Assembly (NCBI GenBank): GCA_039924425.1
Contig: JBDTAX010000045.1
Span: forward strand, 7,543 to 71,542
From: GCA-003244245 sp039924425
GTDB taxonomy: Bacteria; Actinomycetota; Actinomycetes; Mycobacteriales; Pseudonocardiaceae
Direction of reading: 5' to 3'
DNA length: 64,000 nucleotides
Under the pieces are notes generated by a model. That model had not been told where the DNA came from. It was given only the letters and a program-made list of their open reading frames with translations, and ran no database searches. Below are positions 16,189 through 25,911 of this stretch, one piece after another (positions within the stretch are counted from its first letter, which is position 1; the number at the start of each line of letters is the position of its first letter). The translations under genes were made by a program, and so were the position numbers.

Positions 16189-17327
16189 GCGGGTACCTCC
16201 GCCCGGAGTTGGTAGCCGCCGGTGGGCAGCGGCCCGGCGGTGAGAGTGCCGTGCACCGCGGCCAGCCGCTCGGAAAGCCCGGAAAGCCCATTACCGGGCG
16301 TACCGAGCGGGGCCACCCCGTTGTCGCGGATTTCCAGCCAGCGCGCGCCGAGGCGCACCGTGCAGCGGGCGGCACCGCTGTGCCGGACCACATTGGTGAC
16401 GCCCTCGCGCAACACGTAGGCCAGTGGTTCCTCCAGGCTGGCCACCACGTCGTCGACGGCGTGCGGCAGGTCGGCGTCGATCCCGGCGGCCCGCAGCGCG
16501 GCCCTGGCCGAGACCAGTTCGGCGGCCAACGACATCCGCCGCTGCCCGGACACGGTGGAGCGGATGTCGGCCAGCGCGCGGCGGGACAGATCCTCGGTGT
16601 CGCGGATCTCCTCCAGCACCCGGTCCTTCGGTGCGTCGCCCTCCAACAGCCGCCGGGCCAGCGAGGTCTTCACTGTGATCGTGGTGAGGCTGTGCCCGAG
16701 CACGTCGTGCAGGTCCCTGGCCAGTCTGGCACGTTCGCCGGCCACCGCCAGCGTGCGGACCTCGGACCGGGCCTGGCGCAGTTTGCCGAGGAGGCGGGCC
16801 GACCGGCTCAGGCTCAGCGTGATGACCGCGATCAGCGCCAGGATCAAGGTGGCATCGAGGTCTACCCGGCCGTCGACCCACCAGGTGGCCAGCGCGCAGC
16901 CGGCGACACAGACCACACCGATCCACGGCGCCCAACCCAGGGGCAGCAATAGGATGGAGGCACTCAATGCGTAGCCGAGAACGCTTGGTGAGCTGGCCGA
17001 ACCGGCGACGACCAGGTAGCCCAGGCCCACCACGAACAGCAGGCAGACCAGGGCGATCCGCCCGGGCGGCGACCAGCCCGGCGCGAGCCACCAGACGCAG
17101 AGGAAGCTCGCCGCGTAGACCACGGTCAGGACCAGCGAGAGCGCGGCCGGGCGGCCCATGTGCAACGCCGAGATCGTGGTCGGCAGCAGCCAGAACAGGA
17201 ACAACGAGGCGCCGATCCGGTCGCGGCGGCGCCCCCGCGACCAGGAGTGGCCCAACTCGGGCCACTCCCACGGCTCGACCCGGAGATCGTCCGGGTCGAG
17301 CTCGGCTCCGCTGTTCACGGTGCTCAC
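16185..17327 (-). CDS. DesK-type sensor histidine kinase
   Basis: A 380 aa membrane kinase. Residues 35-165 contain about five hydrophobic helices (for example LVLTVVYAASFLCVWWLAPG, IALVCLLFVVGLGYLVVAGS). Then comes a HisKA_3 dimerisation domain with the phosphorylated His in ARLARDLHDVLGHSLT, and an ATP-binding domain (VLREGVTNVVRHSGA, LEIRDNGVAPLGTPGNGLSG). The arrangement matches DesK/NarX-family sensors that read signals in or near the membrane. It is co-translated with the regulator and probably co-transcribed with the membrane protein upstream. Confidence 0.93.
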   Translation of the reverse strand: MSTVNSGAELDPDDLRVEPWEWPELGHSWSRGRRRDRIGASLFLFWLLPTTISALHMGRPAALSLVLTVVYAASFLCVWWLAPGWSPPGRIALVCLLFVVGLGYLVVAGSASSPSVLGYALSASILLLPLGWAPWIGVVCVAGCALATWWVDGRVDLDATLILALIAVITLSLSRSARLLGKLRQARSEVRTLAVAGERARLARDLHDVLGHSLTTITVKTSLARRLLEGDAPKDRVLEEIRDTEDLSRRALADIRSTVSGQRRMSLAAELVSARAALRAAGIDADLPHAVDDVVASLEEPLAYVLREGVTNVVRHSGAARCTVRLGARWLEIRDNGVAPLGTPGNGLSGLSERLAAVHGTLTAGPLPTGGYQLRAEVPA

Positions 17328-17352
17328 CTTACGGTCGATGGGTGCCGCGCGC

Positions 17353-18006
17353 TCAGATGCTGGCGGCCATCGCCCGCTTGGTGGACCGGATCGACCAGGT
17401 GATCAACACGGAGTAGGCGGCGATCATCAGCACATTCGAGGCGGCCACCGCGACGTCGATCGGCAGCACGAACACCATCGGGATACGCAGCAAGGACTCC
17501 ACCGCCAGCCCGGCGCCCCAAACCAGCGAGCTGATGAAGAACCGCCGGCGCACCACCGGGTCGGCGTACTTCGCCCGCAGCTCCGCCTGCCCGACCGGAC
17601 CGGTGAACCGCTGCGCCGCGTAGTAGGTCAACGGCCGGCGCACCGCGCAGCTGCCGAGGAAGAACAACCCGGCCAGGAAACTGGTCAGCGAATCCTTGAC
17701 CAGTATGAAGCGAGCGTCGCCGGTAACGAAGGTAAGAGCCAGACCCACCCCGAACAGGATCATCAGGAACATCGCGAACGGGTCCACGCAGCGGTCGCGC
17801 ACCGCTACCCAGGCCAGCCGCGCCGCGGCGGCGAGGGTGCCGGCCAGCAGCGAGACGTACTCCGAGCAGCCCAACGCCCGGGCCCCGTAGTAGACGGCCA
17901 CCGACGGTCCGACGTCCCAGACCAACGACGCCACCATTCGGCGCGCGGCGGTGGTCGCGCCTCTCTTGGTGTCCGGCGCGGGGGTGGTGTCCAGGGTGAT
18001 GCTCAT
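17353..18006 (-). CDS. VC0807-family membrane protein
   Basis: A 217 aa integral membrane protein with about six hydrophobic helices, beginning with MVASLVWDVGPSVAVYYGAR and including SYGxxLxG-like ALGCSEYVSLLAGTLAAAAR and DPFAMFLMILFGVGLALTFV. The family is known only as VC0807-like. The start at 18006 has GGAG 6 nt upstream. It lies 25 bp upstream of the sensor kinase gene in the same direction, so it may be part of the same signalling unit. Confidence 0.75.
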   Translation of the reverse strand: MSITLDTTPAPDTKRGATTAARRMVASLVWDVGPSVAVYYGARALGCSEYVSLLAGTLAAAARLAWVAVRDRCVDPFAMFLMILFGVGLALTFVTGDARFILVKDSLTSFLAGLFFLGSCAVRRPLTYYAAQRFTGPVGQAELRAKYADPVVRRRFFISSLVWGAGLAVESLLRIPMVFVLPIDVAVAASNVLMIAAYSVLITWSIRSTKRAMAASI

Positions 18007-18343
18007 GGCGTCTCCTCGGTGCTGCTTGCCGTTGGCGTCCGTGCTCACCCAAGAAGCATCCCGCCGGTCGGCCGACGGAACCCCCGACAACAGTCACGAG
18101 ATCGGCATGACAGATGTCATCCGGCCATCCAGACCGCGGCCAACACCCGGCTCACATCGCCCAGGTCGTTGAACACCAATTCGGCGCCAGCCGCAGCAGT
18201 CCCGACCCCACGTGCGACACCACACCACGCCCGCCCACTTCCACGGACACCCTGCCGGTGGAGAACGCGGCGAACGGTCAGCCGATCCCTGACCGAGACG
18301 GGCGTGGTGTGGTGCGGGAGCCGGCGAGTAAGTTCGAGGCGGG

Positions 18344-19102
18344 ATGGACGACGAGCGAGCGCAACGCGGACGGAGCTTCGGGCAGGTCGCCGAGCTTTAT
18401 GACCGGTGGCGTCCTGGCTACCCGGAGGCCCTCTACGCCGACGTCTGCGCGCTGGGAGTCGAGGGACGCGTTCTGGAGGCTGGCGCCGGGACAGGTCGGA
18501 CGACGTTGGCGCTCGCGCAGCGCGGGGCGACGGTCGTCGCGGTCGAACCGGAAGCGGCGATGGCCGCCGTCGCACGGCGGCGCACGCGGGGGATGGCGGT
18601 CGAGGTGCGGGAATCGGCCTTCGAGGACTGCGCCGCAGCGACCGGCGCGTTCGATCTTGTCGTCGCCGCGCAGTCGTGGCACTGGGTAGACCCTGATCGC
18701 GGCGCACACGTTGCCGCCCGCGCGCTGCGTCCAGGCGGGGCCTTGTGTCTGTGGTGGAACCGTCCCCGTGACCTCGCCAGCCCGGTGTGGGATGCGGTCC
18801 ACGATGCCTACGCCGAGCACGCCCCCTCCTTGGAGCGCCGCACCGATCTCCAGCAGCCCGAACAGCGGATCGAGCCCGCCGCGGGCTTCACGCCGTGGAC
18901 CGCGCGCACCTACGACTGGTCCGCTCACTACAACGTCGAGAGTTACAGCGGGCTTATTCAGACCCATTCCGACCATTTACAGCTACCCACGGCGCAGCGT
19001 GAACGGCTGATCGACGCGGTCCGAACGGCTATCACCGACGCGGGCGCCGGCCAGGTGGAATACAACTACCGCACCATCTTGCTGACCGCGCACGTACACT
19101 GA
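18344..19102 (+). CDS. SAM-dependent class I methyltransferase
   Basis: A 252 aa protein with the Rossmann SAM-binding motifs: ERAQRGRSFGQVAELYDRWR leader, glycine loop VLEAGAGTGRTTLALA, acidic end of strand 2 VVAVEPEAAMAAV, and VVAAQSWHWVDPDRGAHVAA plus RALRPGGALCLWW. It belongs to the methyltransferase_11 group with the typical QSWHW block. The substrate cannot be read. It stands alone between the divergent membrane protein and the convergent transglutaminase operon; its stop is 3 bp from the end of that operon. Confidence 0.88.
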   Translation: MDDERAQRGRSFGQVAELYDRWRPGYPEALYADVCALGVEGRVLEAGAGTGRTTLALAQRGATVVAVEPEAAMAAVARRRTRGMAVEVRESAFEDCAAATGAFDLVVAAQSWHWVDPDRGAHVAARALRPGGALCLWWNRPRDLASPVWDAVHDAYAEHAPSLERRTDLQQPEQRIEPAAGFTPWTARTYDWSAHYNVESYSGLIQTHSDHLQLPTAQRERLIDAVRTAITDAGAGQVEYNYRTILLTAHVH

Positions 19103-19105
19103 GCG

Positions 19106-20026
19106 CTACTCCGACTCGTCCACTGGCACGACGTCAACGGTCACGCGCAGGTCGTGTTTCTCGGCCTGGCTAAAGATCACGCCCTTGAGGGGGGGCACGT
19201 CGGTGTAGTCGCGGCCCCAGGCGGTCGTGACGTAACGGTCGTTGACCAGTTGGTCGTTCGTGGGGTCGAGGTCGACCCAGCCGGCGTCGGGCACGAAGGC
19301 CGACGCCCAGGCGTGCGACACGTCGGCGCCAGCCACCCGCGCCTTCCCCGGTGGCGGCCTGGTTTCCAGGTACCCGCTGACATAACGGGCAGCCAGCCCG
19401 AGCGAGCGCAGGCAGCCGATCGCGACGTGCGCGAAGTCCTGGCACACTCCCGCCCGGCGCTCGAGCACCTCTTCGATCGTCGTCTTGACGTCGGTGGCAC
19501 CCGGGGAGAAGTCGAAGTCGCAGTAAATCCGCGACGTCAGATCGCTCAACGCGGCCAGTATCGGCGCTCCGGGGGAAAACGACGGCGACGCGTACTCGGC
19601 GAGCTGTTCGGAGGTCGTCACCAGCGGTGAGTCGAGCACGAACTGCCGGGCATCGAACACAGCGGCGTCGAACACGGCGGTATCGAACACGGCGGCATTA
19701 GGGCTGGCCTGGATGCGGTCACGGACCTGCTCCCACGGGGTCTCACCGAGACCGGCTAGCTCCACGCGCCGCCCGCTGACCCGCACCAGGCTCGTGACGG
19801 TGACAGACAACCGGGTGTGCGGGGTCAGCAGAGCGAAGTACGCGGTCCGATTGCCGAAGAAGTCGAGCCGCTCACGCAGATCCTGCGGCCGCGGCTCGAT
19901 CGTGAGCTGGCTGCGCACACACACCTGGCCGGGCAGGTCGCGCGGCAGCATGATGATCTCGCCGAAGCTCGAGGACACCGCCGAGGAATAACGGTACTCA
20001 GTGTGGTGGGTGACCTGGTACGTCAT
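19106..20026 (-). CDS. Transglutaminase-like protein (peptide-ligase operon, set A)
   Basis: A 306 aa protein with an N-terminal beta domain (YQVTHHTEYRYSSAVSSSFG) and a transglutaminase core. The catalytic triad is intact: Cys195 in RAGVCQDFAH, His238 in VSHAWASAF and Asp254 in GWVDLDPTND. Members of this group (COG1305) occur with circularly permuted ATP-grasp and alpha-E proteins and are predicted to cut or transfer amide bonds in peptides. It overlaps the fused ligase gene by 4 bp. A three-fold 15-bp repeat encodes AVFDTAVFDAAVFDA at about 112-126, a linker absent from the other two transglutaminases here. Confidence 0.9.
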   Translation of the reverse strand: MTYQVTHHTEYRYSSAVSSSFGEIIMLPRDLPGQVCVRSQLTIEPRPQDLRERLDFFGNRTAYFALLTPHTRLSVTVTSLVRVSGRRVELAGLGETPWEQVRDRIQASPNAAVFDTAVFDAAVFDARQFVLDSPLVTTSEQLAEYASPSFSPGAPILAALSDLTSRIYCDFDFSPGATDVKTTIEEVLERRAGVCQDFAHVAIGCLRSLGLAARYVSGYLETRPPPGKARVAGADVSHAWASAFVPDAGWVDLDPTNDQLVNDRYVTTAWGRDYTDVPPLKGVIFSQAEKHDLRVTVDVVPVDESE

Positions 20027-22614
20027 GGCGAGTCCGGGATCAGCAGCGACTGCTGTGGGGGCAGGTGAGTGAAGTGCGCGGCGTCCAGCGCATCGCTGAC
20101 CCGCTCCAGCATGCTGATGAGGTGGTCCAGGAAGACCTCGACTCCGGGGCGCCGGCCGTCGCGATCGACCTCGGCCAAACCGGTGGGCTCCGGGAGCCGC
20201 AGCGCGGTCGAGGTCTCCAGCACCAGCCGCTCGGCCTCCGTCAGCCGACTGAGCCCATCCCGGCGGGCGACCGCGCTCACGTCCTCCCCCAGCTGGTTGA
20301 TCTGGTAGCCGACCGAGCGGGGGTTGTCGGGATCGAGCAGCAGCAGGTCCAGCAGGGTGGCAAGCTGGGCATGCGACCGGTAGCGGCGCCGGTAGGTGAT
20401 GATGCTCTCGGCCGCGGTGAGCACTGATTCCAGCAGCAGGCTGTCGGTGGCCGTGTCGTGGGCGACGGTGACGGTGGAGCGCAGCAGCGCGCAGACCTGG
20501 ATGCCTCGCTCCAGGCGCCGCCCAGCGTCCATGAACCGCCAGCCGTGGTCGCGCACCATGCTCTCGCTGGCCAGGCCACCGAGAGCGAGCAGGCTGGTCA
20601 ACACCCGAGGCAGGGTGCCCGGCGCCAGCGTGGTACCAGCCGCGGCGGGCTCCAGCAGCTCCCGCTCCAGCGCCCCGATGACCAGCCAGGTGTCGGCGGA
20701 GAGCTGGTCGCGCACCGGGTAGGCCGCATCACGCAGGCAGCGCACCGCGAAGGCGAGCGTGCCGGGACGCTTCGCGTCGATCATCAGGGCGAGCAGCTCG
20801 CGGTCGACGTCGGTGTCGATATCGATATCGATGTCGACACCGACATCGGGGGCGTGCGCGTCCAAGCCGGGATGTGTCCTGGCGAGGTCCGTCACCGCAG
20901 TCAGCAGTGACCGCAGGCACGCGCTGCCGGCGGGGTTGACCCGGTCCGGGAAGTCGTTGCGCCGGTCGCCGACCACCCGCAGCAGGCGGGCCATCGCCTC
21001 GGCGCGCTCCGCGTAGCGACCCAGCCAGAACAGGTTCTCGGCGGCGCGGGCGGACATCGCGCGCTCCAAGAAGACCGGCGCGGCAGGTTGCAGCCAGAAG
21101 CCGCCGAGATCCTCCGGCTCGGAGGCCAGCACCCAGATGTCCTTGCTCATCGCTCCGGATTGGTTCGCGATGAACGCGCTGCCCAGCGCGCTGTCGAAGG
21201 GGTTGTCGGAGCTCGCCGCGACCCTGGCGAGGCCTCCCGGCATCGCGGCGTAGGACTCATGGCGGGCGACCAGGAAGGCCCGCAGCACGGCCCGGCGCGG
21301 CACCAGCCCGTCCTCGGTCAGCGTGGGCACGGTGCTCAGGTCCAGCCGTTCCTGGCCGACCCAGTCGTGTGGGCGGGCCTCGATCCGGCGGCGCAGCTCG
21401 TCGCGCTGGGCGACACTGAGCTCCCAGCCGAGCAGGGTCTGCGCGCCCGGATCGCGCGAGATCGACTTCACCACCAGCGTCTCCAGGCGCCCGAGCACGT
21501 ACCGCCGCCCGTCCGGCTCGCCGCACCACCACGTCGGCACCGACGCCAGCTCCAGCGGCTGGCCGAGCAGGTGCTCGCACAGCCGCGGCAGCAACGGCAG
21601 CAGGCCCGGGTTCTCCAGCACCCCGCTGCCCAGGGTGTTCACCACCGACACGCTGCCCAACCGGCAGGCCTCCACCAGGCCGGGCACTCCGAGGCGGGAC
21701 TCTGAGCGCAGCTCCAGGGGGTCGCAGTAGGAACTGTCGACCCGGCGCAGGATCACATCTACCGTCTCCAGTCGCCCGAGCGAGCGCAACCACACCCGGC
21801 CCTCGCGCACTGTGAGATCGGCGCCTTCGACCAGTGGGTAACCCAGGTGGGACGCGAGGAACGCGTGCTCGAACGCTGACTCGCTCCACGGGCCCGGCGT
21901 CAGCACCACGATCCGGGGTTCGGTCGCGCTCGGTGGCGCCGCCGCCTGCAGCGCCGAGCGCAGCGTGCGGAAGAACGGGGCGAGCCGGTGCACGTGCGCA
22001 TCGCGGTACATGCTGGGGAGCACCCGCGAGACGACCAGCCGGTTCTCCAGCGCGTATCCCGCGCCGGTCGGTGCCTGGGTGCGGTCGGACAGCACCCAGT
22101 ACCCACCGGTGGCGTCCCGGGTGAGGTCCACCGCGCAGGCGAACAACTGCTGAGAACCGGGAATCCGGACCTGGTCGGCCTCCCGCAGGAAGCCCGGGTG
22201 GCCGAACACCAGCTCGGGTGGCACGAGACCCCGGCGCAGCAGCTCGCGCGGGCCGTAGAGGTCTGCCAGGACAAGGTTCAGCAGCTCCGCGCGCTGGATG
22301 ACACCGCGCTCGATGTCACCCCACTGCTGGCTGGTCAGCAGCATCGGGACCGGGTCCAGCTCCCATCGCTGCCCGGTGCCGGTCGTGTCGGCGGCGACGT
22401 GGTAGGTGACGCCGTCGCCCGCGAGCAGGCGAGCCGCCTCAGCGCGGCGCCGGGTCAGCTCGTGGCGGCCCAGAGCGTCGAGCACCCGGCCAACGTGCGT
22501 CCACTGCTCGCGCAACTCGCCGGTGCCATCGACCATCTCGTCATGGACCGCGCTCAGCGGGTGGTAGCCGTCGAGGAGTCCGATCGGGGTGGCGCTCGCC
22601 AGCTCGGAGGGCAC
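20023..22614 (-). CDS. Circularly permuted ATP-grasp ligase fused to an alpha-E domain
   Basis: An 863 aa fusion. Residues 1 to about 490 are a circularly permuted type 2 ATP-grasp domain (COG2308-like; YHVAADTTGTGQRWELDPVP, ALENRLVVSRVLPSMYRDAH, RYVLGRLETLVVKSISRDPG, and the end block NQSGAMSKDIWVLASEP). The rest, from about 520, is an alpha-E helical domain (COG2307-like; SARAAENLFWLGRYAERAEA, MDAGRRLERGIQVCALLRST, YRRRYRSHAQLATLLDLLLL). The pair is predicted to form amide bonds in an unknown peptide or cell-surface molecule. Elsewhere in this operon the same two parts are separate genes. The linker contains an acidic DVGVDIDIDIDTDVDREL stretch encoded by a DNA palindrome. It has 4-bp overlap with the gene downstream and 1 bp spacing to the gene upstream. 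Confidence 0.92.
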   Translation of the reverse strand: MPSELASATPIGLLDGYHPLSAVHDEMVDGTGELREQWTHVGRVLDALGRHELTRRRAEAARLLAGDGVTYHVAADTTGTGQRWELDPVPMLLTSQQWGDIERGVIQRAELLNLVLADLYGPRELLRRGLVPPELVFGHPGFLREADQVRIPGSQQLFACAVDLTRDATGGYWVLSDRTQAPTGAGYALENRLVVSRVLPSMYRDAHVHRLAPFFRTLRSALQAAAPPSATEPRIVVLTPGPWSESAFEHAFLASHLGYPLVEGADLTVREGRVWLRSLGRLETVDVILRRVDSSYCDPLELRSESRLGVPGLVEACRLGSVSVVNTLGSGVLENPGLLPLLPRLCEHLLGQPLELASVPTWWCGEPDGRRYVLGRLETLVVKSISRDPGAQTLLGWELSVAQRDELRRRIEARPHDWVGQERLDLSTVPTLTEDGLVPRRAVLRAFLVARHESYAAMPGGLARVAASSDNPFDSALGSAFIANQSGAMSKDIWVLASEPEDLGGFWLQPAAPVFLERAMSARAAENLFWLGRYAERAEAMARLLRVVGDRRNDFPDRVNPAGSACLRSLLTAVTDLARTHPGLDAHAPDVGVDIDIDIDTDVDRELLALMIDAKRPGTLAFAVRCLRDAAYPVRDQLSADTWLVIGALERELLEPAAAGTTLAPGTLPRVLTSLLALGGLASESMVRDHGWRFMDAGRRLERGIQVCALLRSTVTVAHDTATDSLLLESVLTAAESIITYRRRYRSHAQLATLLDLLLLDPDNPRSVGYQINQLGEDVSAVARRDGLSRLTEAERLVLETSTALRLPEPTGLAEVDRDGRRPGVEVFLDHLISMLERVSDALDAAHFTHLPPQQSLLIPDSP

Positions 22615-22615
22615 G

Positions 22616-25600
22616 TCATCTCACTCGGCGCAGGTCCACCGTGTAAGGGTACTCAGCATCCGCGAGCGGCGGCGCGTGGTCGGCGAGATCGACGGGCCCC
22701 GGCGTGTGGCCATCCGGCCGGAACCGGCTGGCGCGGCGGGTCTCGGCTTCGCTGGCGTTCACCGGCACCCGGTCGTAACTCAAGCCGCCGGGGTGCGACA
22801 CGTAGTAGGTGCAGCCGCCCAGCGAGCGCCCGTTCCAGCGGTCCATCAGGTCGAACACCAGCGGGGCGTGCACGCCGATCGTCGGGTGCAAGGCGGAGTG
22901 CGGCTGCCAGGCGCGGTAGCGCACTCCGGCCACGCCCTCGCCGCGAGTCTTGGTGGGCCGCAGTGGCACGACAGCGCCGTTGCAGGTCACCAGATGGCGG
23001 CCCTCGGTCATCCCGGTGGCGCGCACCTGGAGTCGCTCGACCGAGGAGTCGACGTAGCGAGCGGGGGCGGTGGCCGAGACCTCCTCGCCCAGCACCGGCC
23101 ACGGTTCGATGGCACTGCGCAGCTCGATCGTGGTGCCGGCCACCTGGACCGACCCGATCAGCGGGAAGCGGAACTCCAGGAATGGCGCCAGCCAGTCCCA
23201 CTCGAACGGGTAGCCGTGCTGGCGAAGATCCTCGGTGACCTCCGCGATGTCGGCCGCCACGAAGGCGGGCAGCAGGAACCGGTCGTGCAGCTCGGTGCCC
23301 CAGCGAACCAGCGGCCCCGTGTAGGGCTGGCGCCAGCAGCGGGCCACCAGCGCACGCACCAGCAGCGCCTGCACCAGCGCCATTCTCGGGTGCGGCGGCA
23401 TCTCGAACGCCCGCAGTTCCAGCAAACCCTGGCGGCCATGCTCGCCACCGGGGCTGAACAGCTTGTCGATGCAGAACTCCGCGCGGTGGGTGTTGCCGGT
23501 GATGTCGACGAGCAGGTGGCGCAGCAGCCGGTCAGGTAGCCACGGCCGGGGGTCCTGCGCGTGGCGCTCCAGCTCGGCGAAGGCGATCTCGAGCTCGTAG
23601 AGCGCCTCGTCCCGCCCCTCATCGACCCTGGGCGCCTGGCTGGTCGGCCCGATGAAACGACCCGAGAACAGGTAGGACAGCGACGGGTGGTGCTGCCAGT
23701 AGGTGATCAAGCTACGCAGCAGGTCGGGGCGGCGCAGCAGCGGGCTGTCCGCAGCGGTCGGCCCGCCGAGGGTGAGGTGGTTGCCACCCCCGGTCCCGGT
23801 GTGCGTGCCGTCCAGGTCGAACTTCTCGGTGCCGAGGCCGACCTGGCGCGCCTGGTCGTACAGCCCACCCACGATGTCGGCAAGTTGGCGCCAGCTCGCC
23901 GCGGGGTGCATGTTCACCTCGATCACCCCGGGATCGGTGCCCACGACGAGGCGGTGCAACCGCGGGTCGACCGGCGGCGGATAGCCCTCGATCACCACCA
24001 GCTCGCCCACCTCGGTGACCGCGGCCTCGACGCGCGCCAGCAGCTCGACGGCGTGCTCCAGGTACTCCAGCGGGGGCAGGAACACGTGCAACCGGCCCTC
24101 GCGCCGCTCCACACACAGCGCGGTGGGGGGAGACTGGTCCGGCGGGCGGACGCTGGCGGGCGCGGGGTCGCCCCCCGGCGCCAGCAACCCGGCGGGCAAC
24201 GGGCCGCGCTCCTCGAACGGGGAGCGCGCGGGGTCGCTGGGCGCCGTGCGCCAGGTCAGTGAGGACAGCGGCAGCCGCAGACCCAACGGTGAGTCGCCCG
24301 GACGGAGCATGAGGTGCTTGCGGCGCAGCGCCCACCGGGTGGTGGCCCACGCACCGCCGTCCCGGTGCGTCCTGTGCACCGGGATGACCCAGCCCCGCGG
24401 CGTGCCGGGGTCGCTGTCGAGCTCAGCGATGATGCGCGCCCTGACCTGGGCGTCGGCCAGGGCCGGGTCGGTCGGGTCCACGTCGCAAGCCGGTGGCGGC
24501 CCGTCGGGCAGCAGCGCTTCGGCCGCCAACCGGTCCAGCGGGTCCTCGTAGGCGGGCACGCAGCACTCCGGCGGGATGTCCAACCGCGCGGCGATGGCCA
24601 ACGCCAGCCGCTGGGCGTCGGCGTCGCCGCTCTTGCCGGCCGCCCAGGGGTCCGCCAGCAGCTCCGCCGCTCGCCACAGCGGCTCGCCGTCGGCTCGCCA
24701 CAGGATCCCGATCTGCCAGCGCGGCAGGGGCTCCCCCGGATACCACTTGCCCTGCCCGAACTGCGTCAGCCCGCCGGGGGCGAACCGGTCAGCGAGCCGG
24801 CCGGCGAGGCGCCAGGCGAGCTCGCGCTTGCTGGGGCCGTCGGGCTCGACGGTCCACTCCGGGGCTTCCATGTCCTCGACCGAGACGAACGTCGGCTCCC
24901 CGCCCTGGGTGAGCCGGACGTCCCCGGCTGCCAGCTCAGCGTCCACCGCCGTGCCGAGCGCGTCGATGCCGGCCCACTGCGCGTCGGTGTAGGGCAGGGT
25001 GACTCGCGGGCTCTCGTGCACCCGAGTCACCCGGTTGGAGTAGGAGAACGTGACCTCGCACGGGTCGAGAGCCCCGGTGACCGGCGCCGCGCTGGCGGGC
25101 TCCGGGGTGCCGGCCAGCGGCAGGTGACCCTCGCCGGCGAACAACCCGGACGTCGGGTCCAGCCCGATCCACCCGGCCCCGGGCACGTAGACCTCGGCCC
25201 AGGCGTGCAGGTCGGTGAAGTCCTCGCTGGGTCCGGCCGGGCCGTGCAGCGGCGGCTGGTCGGCGACGAGCTGGATGAGGTACCCGGAGACGAACCGCGC
25301 CGCGAGGCCCAACTGACGCATGATCGCGACCAGCAGCCACGCGCTGTCCCGGCACGAGCCGCGGCGCAGTCGCAACGTCTCTTCCGGGCTCTGCACGCCG
25401 ACCTCCATCCGGGTGAGGTAGTCGACGTCGTCCCGCAACCGCTGGTTGATCCGGACCAGGAAGTCGTTGATCGGAATGTCGTGGGTGAGCCGGGGACCCA
25501 GCCCGGCGAGCCACTCGCTCAGCAGCGGCCCCGGGGGCTCGCCGGCCAGGTAGGGCGCGAGGTCCCGGAGCATGGCCGGCTCGTAGTGAAACGGGTAGCG

Positions 25601-25900
25601 CTGCGCCGCCGGGTCAACGAAGAAATCGAACGGGTTGATCACGGTCAGGTCCGCGACGAGGTCGACAGTGATCGTCAGGTAGCGCACCGGCTCGGGGAAC
25701 ACCAGCCTGGCCAGGTAGTTGCCGAACGGGTCCTGTTGCCAATTCAGGAAGTGCTCGCCGGGTTCAACCCGCAACGCGTAGGACAGCACCGGGGTGCGGC
25801 AGTGCGGCGCCGGGCGCAGCCGCACGACGTGCGGCGCCACCCGGACCGCACGGTCGAAGTGGTAGGACGTCCGGTGCTCGACGGCGACATGAATGGACAA
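22616..25900 (-). CDS. Large transglutaminase-DUF2126 protein
   Basis: A 1094 aa protein. The N-terminal third is a transglutaminase with beta domain (VEHRTSYHFDRAVRVAPHVV) and an intact triad: Cys183 in RRGSCRDSAWLL, His232 in DLHAWAEVYVPGAGW and Asp248 in IGLDPTSG. The remainder is DUF2126 (COG4196; blocks RLTQGGEPTFVSVEDMEAPE, FGQGKWYPGEPLPRWQIGI, EVNMHPAASWRQLADIVGGL, TGTGGGNHLTLGG, TGNTHRAEFCIDKLFSPGG). DUF2126 resembles the glutamine synthetase/GCS2-type amidoligase fold in published comparisons, so the protein could both make and cut amide bonds. It is the largest member of set A, co-directional with its neighbours at 1 and 11 bp spacing. Confidence 0.93.
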   Translation of the reverse strand: MSIHVAVEHRTSYHFDRAVRVAPHVVRLRPAPHCRTPVLSYALRVEPGEHFLNWQQDPFGNYLARLVFPEPVRYLTITVDLVADLTVINPFDFFVDPAAQRYPFHYEPAMLRDLAPYLAGEPPGPLLSEWLAGLGPRLTHDIPINDFLVRINQRLRDDVDYLTRMEVGVQSPEETLRLRRGSCRDSAWLLVAIMRQLGLAARFVSGYLIQLVADQPPLHGPAGPSEDFTDLHAWAEVYVPGAGWIGLDPTSGLFAGEGHLPLAGTPEPASAAPVTGALDPCEVTFSYSNRVTRVHESPRVTLPYTDAQWAGIDALGTAVDAELAAGDVRLTQGGEPTFVSVEDMEAPEWTVEPDGPSKRELAWRLAGRLADRFAPGGLTQFGQGKWYPGEPLPRWQIGILWRADGEPLWRAAELLADPWAAGKSGDADAQRLALAIAARLDIPPECCVPAYEDPLDRLAAEALLPDGPPPACDVDPTDPALADAQVRARIIAELDSDPGTPRGWVIPVHRTHRDGGAWATTRWALRRKHLMLRPGDSPLGLRLPLSSLTWRTAPSDPARSPFEERGPLPAGLLAPGGDPAPASVRPPDQSPPTALCVERREGRLHVFLPPLEYLEHAVELLARVEAAVTEVGELVVIEGYPPPVDPRLHRLVVGTDPGVIEVNMHPAASWRQLADIVGGLYDQARQVGLGTEKFDLDGTHTGTGGGNHLTLGGPTAADSPLLRRPDLLRSLITYWQHHPSLSYLFSGRFIGPTSQAPRVDEGRDEALYELEIAFAELERHAQDPRPWLPDRLLRHLLVDITGNTHRAEFCIDKLFSPGGEHGRQGLLELRAFEMPPHPRMALVQALLVRALVARCWRQPYTGPLVRWGTELHDRFLLPAFVAADIAEVTEDLRQHGYPFEWDWLAPFLEFRFPLIGSVQVAGTTIELRSAIEPWPVLGEEVSATAPARYVDSSVERLQVRATGMTEGRHLVTCNGAVVPLRPTKTRGEGVAGVRYRAWQPHSALHPTIGVHAPLVFDLMDRWNGRSLGGCTYYVSHPGGLSYDRVPVNASEAETRRASRFRPDGHTPGPVDLADHAPPLADAEYPYTVDLRRVR

Positions 25901-25911
25901 TTCGGCTCCTG

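Noticed and set aside
18110..18343. Possible minus-strand remnant ending ELVFNDLGDVSRVLAAV
   Set aside because: The segment looks protein-like, but only about 25 residues are readable and no family could be named.
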